Shown piece by piece: positions 8,233 through 15,772 of a DNA stretch of 64,000 bases. The stretch's first letter is position 1. Each line of letters opens with the position of its first letter. The stretch is from NCBI GenBank assembly GCA_023267435.1, contig JAHFNH010000001.1:178382-242381 (forward strand), given 5' to 3'. The DNA is from Candidatus Nomurabacteria bacterium (GTDB taxonomy: Bacteria; Patescibacteria; Paceibacteria; UBA9973). The notes beneath the pieces are model-generated. The model made no database searches. It had not been told where the DNA came from and saw only the letters and a list, made by a program, of their open reading frames with translations. Position numbers and translations under genes: made by a program.

Positions 8233-8799
8233 ATGCGTAATGTTTACCAAACACAAATAGAATCTTTTTACTTGGATAATAAAAGAATGCCCACATATTC
8301 CGAAATGATGAAGCTTTTCGGATTCAAGTCAAAGAATGCTATTTTTAAAATTGTAAACAAACTGCTCGAAGCAGGTGTCGTGGCAAAAGATCATCTTGGT
8401 AGATTGATACCGACAGAGTCTTTCGGAGAGATACCAATGCTTGGCTATGTGACGGCTGGACTGCCTGCGACTGTGGAAGAAGAATTGACTGACACAATAA
8501 AACTCGATGATCTTTTGATACAAAATAAATCTCTGACTTACATGTTGGAAGTTGATGGCGATTCGATGATCGATGCGCATATTGAAAAAGGAGATATGGT
8601 GCTCGTGGAGAAAACGAATCAAGCGAAAGATATGCAGATAGTCATCGCAGAAGTAGATGGAGAATATACTATGAAATATTTTCGCAAAGAGGGTAATAAA
8701 GTCTGGCTCGAACCAGCTAATAAAAAATACAGTCCGATCTATCCCGAAAATAGTTTGAATGTCATTGCGGTCTTAAAAGCAGTAATCAGAAAATACTAA
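8233..8799 (+). CDS. lexA: LexA SOS repressor
   Basis: A 188-residue self-cleaving repressor of the SOS regulon. The N-terminal winged helix (about 1-60; RMPTYSEMMKLFGFKSKNAI) is followed by an S24 peptidase domain. The cleavage bond is Ala75-Gly76 (YVTAGLPA), the nucleophile is Ser111 (DGDSMIDAHI) and the general base is Lys148 (YTMKYF). The Ser-Lys spacing of 37 equals that of E. coli LexA. The matching LexA box at 7940-7953 upstream supports autoregulation. The gene ends at a shared bidirectional terminator facing hup. No recA lies in the window. Confidence 0.95.
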   Translation: MRNVYQTQIESFYLDNKRMPTYSEMMKLFGFKSKNAIFKIVNKLLEAGVVAKDHLGRLIPTESFGEIPMLGYVTAGLPATVEEELTDTIKLDDLLIQNKSLTYMLEVDGDSMIDAHIEKGDMVLVEKTNQAKDMQIVIAEVDGEYTMKYFRKEGNKVWLEPANKKYSPIYPENSLNVIAVLKAVIRKY

Positions 8800-8818
8800 A
8801 TATAAAAATAGGTAAAAC

Positions 8819-8849
8819 AAAAGCCACCCGAAGGTGGCTTTTGTTTTTT
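8819..8849. terminator. Bidirectional terminator between lexA and hup
   Basis: AAAAGCCACC-CGAA-GGTGGCTTTT hairpin with A- and T-rich flanks on both sides, serving the two converging genes. Confidence 0.88.
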
Positions 8850-8865
8850 ATCTCGAGATAAAATA

Positions 8866-9138
8866 TTATTCTACTGCGTCCTTCAAAGCTTTTGCAGCTC
8901 TGAATTTTGGAACTTTCTTAGCAGCTACTTTAACTTGCTCTCCAGTCTTTGGATTGCGAGCCATTCTAGCAGCTCTTGCCTTTACGGAAAAGATTCCGAA
9001 TCCAGCAATTGATACATCTTCACCCTTTTTCATTGTTCCAACGATACCATCAAAGATCGCATCGACGATTTCTTCAGCTTGTACTTTTGTACCGCCTAAT
9101 TTTGCTTGTACTAATTCAACTAATGCTTGTTTATTCAT
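8866..9138 (-). CDS. hup: HU-family DNA-binding protein
   Basis: A 90-residue nucleoid protein of the HU/IHF family. It begins MNKQALVELVQAKL, has the beta-arm region (GFGIFSVKARAARMARNPKTGEQVKVAAK) with the RNPKTGE signature, and the closing helix (FRAAKALKDAV). HU bends and wraps DNA as a dimer. It is monocistronic and ends at the terminator shared with lexA. A TATAAA box lies 7 nt before the ATG, so it may also be leaderless, although the region is too AT-rich to be sure. Confidence 0.95.
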   Translation of the reverse strand: MNKQALVELVQAKLGGTKVQAEEIVDAIFDGIVGTMKKGEDVSIAGFGIFSVKARAARMARNPKTGEQVKVAAKKVPKFRAAKALKDAVE

Positions 9139-9261
9139 ATTATTTTTTATATTAATTAAAATTTAATTGGTAATATTTCGACCTCTTTTTATAAAATAAC
9201 TACGTATATATTATATACTAAGGGTTTTTTAAGGCAATAGCTTGCGCAAGTTATAAATTTA

Positions 9262-9290
9262 TTGATTAATTAATTTTTCTGTGGTAGATT
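9262..9290 (+). promoter_or_regulatory. Promoter of the dapD-like gene
   Basis: TTGATT (9262-9267), 17-nt spacer, TAGATT (9285-9290), leaving a leader of about 40 nt. A perfect 10-bp palindrome (CTTGCGCAAG, 9241-9250) lies just upstream. Confidence 0.55.
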
Positions 9291-9335
9291 TTGGGCAGAT
9301 AAATAAAGTTATTCACAATTTTAAACCTTACTATT

Positions 9336-10433
9336 ATGCCGACAATTCAAAAAAAGGTGGAAGAAATAACCACTAGGCAGGAATTCAATGAATTTCTGCA
9401 AGAATGCCAGAAAAACCATAGCATGCCTTATGCTTACGCTAAAGGAGAGGGATTTTACGAAGATAATAAACTTATTGCTGTCCGTTGGTTGTCTATTAAC
9501 GTACAAAAGAATGATGATTTTCTTTCCAATTTAAAGGACAAAAATTCTAATTTTAACGAAAAGATCACTAAACCAACCCTTATTTGTTTGAATGAAAATG
9601 AAACAATAGGAGAAGCTGTTTGTCGTGAAATTTACTCACCTTTTACAGAAGAAGATTGCTCTATTATTATGTTATATCCAACAAAGGAATCATTAACGGA
9701 AAAAGCACCCACCACAGCTGAAGATGCATTTTGCCGGCTTACCATGATTTCGCGCCTGGAGTTCAAACCGAATGAATTGAATTTGGATAACATTTTTTCT
9801 TTGCTTCCGACTTTAGTTTGGACAATGAAAGGAGTAATGACAGAAGATACATGGAAAAATGAATTCATGAAAAATAACGTCATTCAACCAATTGCAGTGG
9901 ATAAGTTTCCCCCTATGTATTGGGGCGCTCCAATACCGAAAGGTGTGCGCATTGCAGATCCTTCTCGTGTGCGCTTGGGAGCTTATCTTTCATCTGGGAC
10001 CACGGTCATGCATGAGGGTTTTGTAAACTTTAATGCCGGCACTTTAGGAGCTTGCATGGTTGAGGGCAGGATTTCTGCTGGTGTGGTAGTGGGTAAAGAT
10101 TCAGATTTGGGCGGAGGATGTTCGATTATGGGCACACTTTCCGGCGGTGGAAAAGAAAAAATAACCATTGGAGAAAATTGCTTGATCGGAGCTAATGCTG
10201 GCACTGGAATTTCACTTGGAGATCGCTGTACGATAGAAGCAGGTTTGTATGTCACGGTTGGAATGAAAATATTTGTTTCGTCTTCACGTTTTGGTTTTGG
10301 TGAAAAAAATTATGTGAATGCGTCCGAACTTTCCGGAAAAACTGATATGCTTTTGCGTAGAGATTCCCATTCTGGTGTAGTAGAATTGCTTTGGAACGAA
10401 AAGCCGAACAAGCTCAACAAAGTTCTTCATTAA
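9336..10433 (+). CDS. dapD: Tetrahydrodipicolinate N-succinyltransferase-like hexapeptide-repeat enzyme
   Basis: A 365-residue protein. The N-terminal alpha/beta domain (about 1-210) is followed by a left-handed beta-helix of hexapeptide repeats carrying the DapD signature (GTTVMHEGFVNFNAGTLG; MVEGRISAGVVVG; GGGCSIMGTLSGGG; IGENCLIGANAG). DapD succinylates tetrahydrodipicolinate in the lysine/meso-diaminopimelate route that feeds peptidoglycan. No other dap genes are nearby. As CPR genomes usually lack amino-acid synthesis, this may be a stand-alone cell-wall or acyl-transfer enzyme. It is a single-gene unit with its own promoter and terminator. Confidence 0.85.
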   Translation: MPTIQKKVEEITTRQEFNEFLQECQKNHSMPYAYAKGEGFYEDNKLIAVRWLSINVQKNDDFLSNLKDKNSNFNEKITKPTLICLNENETIGEAVCREIYSPFTEEDCSIIMLYPTKESLTEKAPTTAEDAFCRLTMISRLEFKPNELNLDNIFSLLPTLVWTMKGVMTEDTWKNEFMKNNVIQPIAVDKFPPMYWGAPIPKGVRIADPSRVRLGAYLSSGTTVMHEGFVNFNAGTLGACMVEGRISAGVVVGKDSDLGGGCSIMGTLSGGGKEKITIGENCLIGANAGTGISLGDRCTIEAGLYVTVGMKIFVSSSRFGFGEKNYVNASELSGKTDMLLRRDSHSGVVELLWNEKPNKLNKVLH

Positions 10434-10448
10434 TTAAGTTTAAAAATC

Positions 10449-10482
10449 AAAAAAGCCTTCCGATAAATCGGAAGGCTTTTTC
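10449..10482 (+). terminator. Intrinsic terminator of the dapD-like gene
   Basis: AAAAAGCCTTCCGA/TCGGAAGGCTTTTT hairpin followed by TCTTTG. Confidence 0.87.
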
Positions 10483-10507
10483 TTTGTTATTTAATTTTTA
10501 TCTCGCG

Positions 10508-10820
10508 TACCCGGTAGTGAGACTTTGATTAAGACTGAACATTTTTTGAAAAATAATCTTTCAATCTCATTTTAAACATTCTTCTACCGATACTCGTTTT
10601 TAAATACTTTTCTCTACGTCTAGCATCAGACTCTAGTAAACACGCTTCGTAGTATATTATTTTCCAAGGTCTGTATGGTTTGGTAGAAATGTTCAGTCCA
10701 TTGTTATGTTCTTGAAGGCGTCGTTTAAGATCGTTCGTATATCCGAAGTATAATCTACCAGTTTCTTTACTTTCAAGACTATAAACGTAGAACATAACGA
10801 ATCAAAGATCTACTACCGGG
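10508..10820. repeat. Inverted repeats bracketing the GIY-YIG gene
   Basis: Left copy CCCGGTAGTGAGACTTTGATT (10510-10530 approx.) and right copy, read on the minus strand, CCCGGTAGTAGATCTTTGATT agree at 17 of 21 positions. The right copy overlaps the rny stop codon, so the left copy looks like an inverted duplicate of the rny end. Confidence 0.6.
10529..10795 (-). CDS. GIY-YIG nuclease domain protein (URI family)
   Basis: An 88-residue minimal GIY-YIG endonuclease fold. It has the GIY-like strand (FYVYSLES), the YIG-like strand (LYFGYTNDLKRRLQEH) with the conserved Arg, and the family glutamate in RRREKYLKT. Such small domains are common as stand-alone genes and as mobile endonucleases. It lies 17 nt downstream of rny on the same strand. 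It is bracketed by imperfect inverted repeats (10508-10530 and 10797-10820), one of which is the rny stop region, which points to insertion as a cassette. Confidence 0.88.
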   Translation of the reverse strand: MFYVYSLESKETGRLYFGYTNDLKRRLQEHNNGLNISTKPYRPWKIIYYEACLLESDARRREKYLKTSIGRRMFKMRLKDYFSKNVQS

Positions 10821-12342
10821 CGTATTCAATAACTCTTGTTTCGCGTATCAAGGTAACTTTAATTTCACCTGGATATTTTAATTCTTGTTCTATTTTGAGA
10901 GCGATATCGCGAGCCATAAGCTTTGATTCAGCGTCAGATAATTTTTCTGGAGTAACAAAGATACGAATTTCACGGCCGGCTTGCAAAGCATAGGATTTTT
11001 CAACAGCAGGGAAGCCATTTACCAATGCTTCTAATTCTTGCAAGCGCTTCAAGTAGTTCTCAACAGAGTCTCGACGAGCTCCTGGACGTCCACCGGATAT
11101 AGCATCGGCAGTTTGCACGATGACAGATTCGATAGTTTCATAAGGATAGTCCTCGTGGTGAGACTTCATGGCAGTGATGATGCGTTCATCCGCTCCGAAT
11201 TTCTGCAAGATTCTCATACCGATTTCTATATGTGTTCCTTGGACTTCATGGTCAAGCGCCTTTCCGATGTCGTGCACCAAAGCTCCAGCTTTCGCTATTG
11301 CGACGTCAGCACCGAGTTCTTCTGCGATCATACCGGCGATATGCGCCATTTCGATAGAGTGTTGAAGAACGTTTTGTCCATAACTAGTTCGGAAGTATAA
11401 GCGTCCGATAATAGCGACGATGCGTGGATCGAAGTTGAAGATTCCACATTCGTAGACAGCTTGTTCTCCTTTTTCTTTGATTATTTTATTTATTTCTTCT
11501 TTTGCTTTTTCAACTAGTTCTTCGATTTTGGCTGGCTGGATGCGTCCATCGAGAATTAAATTCTCAAGGGCGAAACGAGCCACTTGTCTGCGAACTGGAT
11601 CAAAAGATGAGATGACGATTGTGCCGGGAGTATCATCCACGATAAGTTCAACTCCGGCTGCTCTTTCAAAGGCTCGAATATTGCGTCCTTCTTTTCCGAT
11701 AATTTTTCCTTTGATTTCGTTATTGGGAATAGAGACAATTGTCGTCATCAATTCAGAAGCGGTGCTGGAAGCTAAACGTTGGATGGATGTGGCAAGAATA
11801 TCCTTAGCACGTCTGTCCAATTTTTCTTCGTTATTATTCTCAAGCTTCTGCATTCTAACCAAGATATCTTGTTCATATTTTCCCTCGATATCTTTAAAGA
11901 GAGCTTCCCTAGCTTCTTCTTCGGAGAGTCTAGCTACTTTTTCTAATTCAGTTCTTTTTTCTGCTTCAATGCCTAAGACTTTTTCCTGAATCTTTTTTAT
12001 CTCTTCAACCTTTGTTTTTATATTTTCAACCTCTTTGTCTGTCTCGACTTGTCGAGCATCCAAAAGCTCATCTTTTTTGATAAGTCTTTTTTCAGTCTCT
12101 TTAAATTCCTGCTCTTTCTTTTTCTCTTCTTCTTTCAACTCAGCGTAACCTTTTTCTGTTTTAGTCTTTGCTTCGTCGACTATTCTCTGCGCTTCTTCTT
12201 TCGCACCGACCATCATGTCTTTGATGTCGATTTCGATAGAGCGCTTTTTACCCAAGGCGATGATAAGTCGTAGGTAATATCCTACACCAACGCCTAAAAG
12301 GAGCGCGACGACTCCAAGTAGAATTATTGTTATTGTGCTCAT
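10813..12342 (-). CDS. rny: Ribonuclease Y
   Basis: A 509-residue membrane-anchored endoribonuclease that starts mRNA decay. An N-terminal membrane helix (about residues 4-26; ITIILLGVVALLLGVGVGYYL) is followed by a long coiled coil (about 40-190), a KH domain (about 205-265; GRNIRAFERAAGVELIVDDT) and an HD phosphohydrolase domain with the metal-binding HDIGKALDHE (about 355-365). The length matches the family. The leader of about 100 nt contains a hairpin (AGAACCAC...GTGG..GTTCT). A possible promoter, TTGGCT-17-TATTAT, lies about 100 nt upstream. The GIY-YIG gene follows. Confidence 0.95.
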   Translation of the reverse strand: MSTITIILLGVVALLLGVGVGYYLRLIIALGKKRSIEIDIKDMMVGAKEEAQRIVDEAKTKTEKGYAELKEEEKKKEQEFKETEKRLIKKDELLDARQVETDKEVENIKTKVEEIKKIQEKVLGIEAEKRTELEKVARLSEEEAREALFKDIEGKYEQDILVRMQKLENNNEEKLDRRAKDILATSIQRLASSTASELMTTIVSIPNNEIKGKIIGKEGRNIRAFERAAGVELIVDDTPGTIVISSFDPVRRQVARFALENLILDGRIQPAKIEELVEKAKEEINKIIKEKGEQAVYECGIFNFDPRIVAIIGRLYFRTSYGQNVLQHSIEMAHIAGMIAEELGADVAIAKAGALVHDIGKALDHEVQGTHIEIGMRILQKFGADERIITAMKSHHEDYPYETIESVIVQTADAISGGRPGARRDSVENYLKRLQELEALVNGFPAVEKSYALQAGREIRIFVTPEKLSDAESKLMARDIALKIEQELKYPGEIKVTLIRETRVIEYAR

Positions 12343-12476
12343 AAGTCTAATGTCGACTCACAAGAACACTCCACTATATCTGTGGTTCTGTTTCCTTACT
12401 GTAAAATATTTGAAAGTTTTTCGTAAAGCACATAATATATGAGGTATTTCTGCAAGCCAAATCTAAATAAATTTTT

Positions 12477-12516
12477 AAAATCCAACATCTTCAATATAAC
12501 AAATGCTGGATTTTTT
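12477..12516. terminator. Terminator between clpP and rny
   Basis: AAATCCA(a)CAT pairs with ATG(c)TGGATTT with a 14-nt loop and A/T runs on both sides. On the minus strand it ends clpP before the rny promoter region. The rest of the 200-bp gap holds only the rny promoter and leader. Confidence 0.7.
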
Positions 12517-12541
12517 GTCTATGGGAAGCCAAAAAGGAGAT

Positions 12542-13141
12542 TTAAGCTTTTTTATCGACAATTTTTGATTTAGTGACGATTTCGTCGATGATTCCATATT
12601 TCTTGCCTTCTTCAGCATCCATAAAGAAATCTCTTTCTACATCCTTTTCTATTTGTGTAAGAGATTTACCTGTATTTTTTGCCAAAAGTTTATTTAAATT
12701 AGTTCTTGTTTTCAAAATATGTTTGGCAGTAATTTCAATATCTGTCGCTTGACCTTCGACTCCACCAGAAGGTTGGTGGATCATGATTTCAGCATTCGGT
12801 AAGATAAATCTTTTTCCTTTCTTTCCAGCTGACAATACGATAGCTGCACCAGAAGCTGCAATTCCTACGCAGAAAGTGGCGACATCAGGGCGAACATGAT
12901 TCATAGTATCTACCATCGCCATAGTCGAAGTGACTGATCCACCCGGAGAATTGATATAAAGATAAATATCTTTTTTAGCGTCTTCGGATTCTAGAAATAA
13001 AAGTTGTGCGATGACGATGTTTGCGGTGTTGTCATCTATAGGACCGCTCAAAAATATAATTCTATCTCTTAATAAACGTGAATAAATATCGTAAGCTCTC
13101 TCTCCAAATTGTGATTTCTCTATAACTGTTGGTATTAACAT
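12542..13141 (-). CDS. clpP: ATP-dependent Clp protease proteolytic subunit
   Basis: A 199-residue serine peptidase forming the tetradecameric barrel that works with ClpX/ClpA. The catalytic triad is visible: Ser97 in GIAASGAA, His122 in IMIHQPSGG and Asp171 in VERDFFMDAEE. The mature N-terminus is short (MLIPTVIEKSQFGERAYDIY), with the usual SRLLRDRIIFLSG start. A TATGAT -10 box ends exactly 6 nt before the ATG, predicting a leaderless transcript. No clpX or clpA lies in the window. Confidence 0.96.
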   Translation of the reverse strand: MLIPTVIEKSQFGERAYDIYSRLLRDRIIFLSGPIDDNTANIVIAQLLFLESEDAKKDIYLYINSPGGSVTSTMAMVDTMNHVRPDVATFCVGIAASGAAIVLSAGKKGKRFILPNAEIMIHQPSGGVEGQATDIEITAKHILKTRTNLNKLLAKNTGKSLTQIEKDVERDFFMDAEEGKKYGIIDEIVTKSKIVDKKA

Positions 13142-13198
13142 GCTCTTATCATATCTCTTGCCCCAAATTTTGCAAGTTGGAACTTTATAGACAAGGGA

Positions 13199-13227
13199 TT
13201 GACAAATAAGTTTAATATTGTTATTGT
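13199..13227 (+). promoter_or_regulatory. Promoter of the 13277 gene
   Basis: TTGACA (13199-13204), 17-nt spacer, TATTGT (13222-13227); leader of about 43 nt. Confidence 0.6.
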
Positions 13228-13276
13228 CTGAGAAATATCTACTTTGAAAAAATATTTCACTTTAAATCCATAAGCC

Positions 13277-13651
13277 ATGAAAAAACATAAAAAAACAACA
13301 GTAAAGGCTTGCTGGATTTTCTTGCGAGCTTACTTTAAACCTACAGAGAAATATTTTTATTCTCTAAGTTCCACCAATAATCTAGGGGAAGATGAAATTG
13401 ATCGCTCTCTTTGTCGTATGAATTTAATTGCACTTGAAACAGCTATTCCCAGATATTCCGAACAGTTTAGAGGGAAAGATAAAGTTTTTTCGAGTCTTAA
13501 CACAATAGGGGATAATATTGAAATAATAAAAAGTTTTTTTGAAAAAAAAGAAGAAGATGATAAAGAATCAAAATCGGAACAATTTGATTTTGATTTAACA
13601 GAATATCTTTCTTCAGTAAGAATCATTTCAAAAATTCTCGAATCAAAATGA
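13277..13651 (+). CDS. Hypothetical protein (orphan cassette)
   Basis: A 124-residue, mostly helical, highly charged protein with an acidic segment (KKEEDDKESKSEQ) near residue 90. It has no membrane helix or known motif. It is a single-gene unit with its own consensus promoter and terminator, placed between two minus-strand housekeeping genes. The stop is TGA, one of the genes showing that UGA is a stop in this genome. Confidence 0.6.
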   Translation: MKKHKKTTVKACWIFLRAYFKPTEKYFYSLSSTNNLGEDEIDRSLCRMNLIALETAIPRYSEQFRGKDKVFSSLNTIGDNIEIIKSFFEKKEEDDKESKSEQFDFDLTEYLSSVRIISKILESK

Positions 13652-13661
13652 TTTTGTAATC

Positions 13662-13693
13662 AAAAAAAGTCGACCCGATGGGTCGACTTTTTT
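13662..13693. terminator. Bidirectional terminator (13277 gene / tig)
   Basis: AAAAAGTCGACCC-GAT-GGGTCGACTTTTT, a near-perfect symmetrical hairpin between converging genes. Confidence 0.9.
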
Positions 13694-13716
13694 AGTTAAT
13701 AGTGTTTGTTTAACGT

Positions 13717-14772
13717 TTATTGCGTTTCCAAGAATTGGAAAACTTTTTCGTTCGTCAAAACATTTTGTGCGTGAAGAGTGGCTCTTTCTCTATCTGCGTC
13801 TTTGTAATGTTCCAAAATATGGTCAACTTCTTTTTGAACTTGTTCCGGATCAGCGACAATATTTTCAACTTCAGAAAGTTTATTTAATACCAAGCCAAGC
13901 TTAGCTTTCTTTTCAGCATCTTTTCTGAAATCTTTTCTAATTTCTTCAACTGTTTTATTCAAGTGTTTCAAATAATCTTCAAATTTTAGGCCCATCTGGG
14001 TTATATCGGATTCCATTCGGAATAATATTTTATCTAATTCAGTTTCCACTAAAATTTCCGGCATATCGACTTCTGTCTTATCGATTATCTCTTCAACGAT
14101 TTGTAATCTAGTTTTTTCTTTTTGCTGATTTTCTTTTTCTAGTTTTATATTTATTTTAAGTTTTTCTTTAAAATCTTCTACGTTTTCAAAGGGTCCGAGT
14201 TGTTGCACGAATTCATCATTGAAAGCAGGTAATTCCTCTTCTTTTGGTTCTAGACTTTCTTCACCCTCTACTGGTTCAGTGACGTGTTTCTTGGGTGCGC
14301 GAGATTTTCGGATATCCATGATGGTGTTTTCTACATCCTCGTCAGTGATAACGATATTTTTCTCAGCATCGGTAACTTTAGAAATCACATCTTTAGCTAT
14401 TTTTTTATAGTCGGGAAGTTTTGTTTCCGGCATGACAGCAGTTTTTATTTTAAATTCTAATGGATTATTACGAGCAAGTTTCGTGATAGCTATTTCTGGT
14501 CGGCTGATGGCGTCGATTTTATTTTCTTCGATTATTTTTGGATAGTGTTCACCTAGGGCCATTTGTGCCATTTCTTCCAGAATATGCATTTCAGGAATAT
14601 GAGAAATTAAAATATTTTCAGGTGCTTTGCCTTTTCGGAATCCTGCGAGCTCTACATTTTCACCGATTTTCTTCAATGCTTTATGATAATAGCCTTCGAA
14701 AGCTTCTGCTTCCAATTCTCCTTCGATTTCAACTTCGCTTTTTGCTAGTTTTTTTATGTTTGTTTTAAGCAT
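13717..14772 (-). CDS. tig: Trigger factor lacking the PPIase domain
   Basis: A 351-residue ribosome-associated chaperone. The N-terminal ribosome-binding domain carries the signature GFRKGKAP at about residues 44-51. The C-terminal arms (about 205-345) are recognisable (LQIVEEIIDKTEVDMPEILV). Typical trigger factors are about 430 aa with an FKBP-type PPIase in the middle. Here that segment is replaced by a short acidic linker (about 160-195; EPVEGEESLEPKEEELPAF), so proline isomerase activity is not expected. The 14863 gene upstream has its own terminator, so tig is transcribed separately. Confidence 0.9.
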   Translation of the reverse strand: MLKTNIKKLAKSEVEIEGELEAEAFEGYYHKALKKIGENVELAGFRKGKAPENILISHIPEMHILEEMAQMALGEHYPKIIEENKIDAISRPEIAITKLARNNPLEFKIKTAVMPETKLPDYKKIAKDVISKVTDAEKNIVITDEDVENTIMDIRKSRAPKKHVTEPVEGEESLEPKEEELPAFNDEFVQQLGPFENVEDFKEKLKINIKLEKENQQKEKTRLQIVEEIIDKTEVDMPEILVETELDKILFRMESDITQMGLKFEDYLKHLNKTVEEIRKDFRKDAEKKAKLGLVLNKLSEVENIVADPEQVQKEVDHILEHYKDADRERATLHAQNVLTNEKVFQFLETQ

Positions 14773-14815
14773 CTTCGTATATTATATTTATTGGTCTTTT
14801 TTGTCAAAAAATAAA

Positions 14816-14852
14816 AAACAGCCCCATCGCCTGCAGGCGACGGGGCTGTTTA
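14816..14852 (-). terminator. Terminator of the 14863 gene
   Basis: ACAGCCCC(A/G)TCGCC-TGCA-GGCGACGGGGCTGT hairpin. On the minus strand it is followed by TTTTTTATTTTTTG. Confidence 0.87.
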
Positions 14853-14862
14853 AAAACTTCAA

Positions 14863-15060
14863 CTAGATTTTACTATCAAGATTATCGGAAACATTCTGAG
14901 TCGATCCGATATTTTGATCCGGAAGCGCAGGTTTTATTTTTCCCTTTACGCTTGTCTGCCAGAAATAAATTCCACCAATTATAAGGATGATTACAATAAT
15001 AATTGAACCAACTAAAGCGCCATTTGATTTTTGTTCTTGAGATTGGTTATTCGATTCCAT
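14863..15060 (-). CDS. Small single-pass membrane protein
   Basis: A 65-residue protein with a polar N-terminus (MESNNQSQEQKSNGA), one membrane helix (about residues 17-36; VGSIIIVIILIIGGIYFW) and an outside tail rich in N, S and D. The family is unknown. Small proteins of this layout are frequent in CPR genomes. It has its own terminator. Confidence 0.6.
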   Translation of the reverse strand: MESNNQSQEQKSNGALVGSIIIVIILIIGGIYFWQTSVKGKIKPALPDQNIGSTQNVSDNLDSKI

Positions 15061-15100
15061 TCATTAATTATATACTAGATAATTTTTTTACCAAAATATC

Positions 15101-15131
15101 AAAAATACACAGGATAATTCTGTGTATTTTT
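15101..15131 (-). terminator. Terminator of nusA-ppa
   Basis: AAAATACACA/TGTGTATTTT stem with a 10-nt loop and T-runs, immediately after ppa on the minus strand. Confidence 0.75.
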
Positions 15132-15157
15132 GTGTTTGATTATATTGAATATTTTTT

Positions 15158-15745
15158 TTATTTTTCAAACTTTGGGGCGTATTCTTTTTGATATTTTTCA
15201 GAACATTCCTTTAGGACTTTAATAGCCTCATCTGGGCCATAAAAAGTTTCAACGACACCAGTACCAGGTTTCTTTAAATATTTTATATTTTCCCAGAAAT
15301 ACTTTGTCTGTGTTTTGAAGTATTCTCCTAAATCATCAACGTGCTTAATATGGTCAGAACGACGATCATCATTTAGTACTGCAATTATTTTATCATCAAC
15401 TTCGCCTCCATCGATGAATTTCATTACACCGATAACACGCGCTTCTACCAATGACCCAGGAACGAGAGGTTCTGTTATATTTACGATTTCTACATCAAGA
15501 GGATCACCATCGTAATCCCAAGTCATAGGTATTGCTCCGTATGTAAAAGGATATGCCATTGAAGAATATCCGACACGGTCAAGTTTCAACTGTCCTGATT
15601 CTGTGATCATTTCATATTTATTGATTGAACCAGCAGAAACTTCGATGATTGCATTAATGACACCTTTCTCTTCATTCGTGAATGGAGGAAGAACGTGCAA
15701 AAGATTTAACATGTATTTACTTGGAGGAACATTTATATTTGCCAT
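15158..15745 (-). CDS. ppa: Inorganic pyrophosphatase
   Basis: A 195-residue type I soluble pyrophosphatase that drives biosynthesis forward by splitting PPi. The metal-binding signature is DYDGDPLDVEIVN (about residues 74-86). Further conserved acidic residues lie in DGGEVDDKIIAV and KHVDDLGEY. The length fits the family. It follows nusA by 27 nt on the same strand, probably as one transcript ending at the terminator at 15101-15131. Confidence 0.95.
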   Translation of the reverse strand: MANINVPPSKYMLNLLHVLPPFTNEEKGVINAIIEVSAGSINKYEMITESGQLKLDRVGYSSMAYPFTYGAIPMTWDYDGDPLDVEIVNITEPLVPGSLVEARVIGVMKFIDGGEVDDKIIAVLNDDRRSDHIKHVDDLGEYFKTQTKYFWENIKYLKKPGTGVVETFYGPDEAIKVLKECSEKYQKEYAPKFEK

Positions 15746-15772
15746 ATAATTTCAAAAATTATTATTAAGATT

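Noticed and set aside
11477..11989. 170-codon plus-strand ORF opposite rny
   Set aside because: Antisense shadow of a well-supported gene, with no promoter and S/A-rich composition typical of reverse reading.
13277..13651. Possible UGA recoding (Gracilibacteria/SR1 code)
   Set aside because: TGA ends this gene, smpB and the UMP-kinase-like gene at the expected family ends, and no conserved gene contains an internal TGA.
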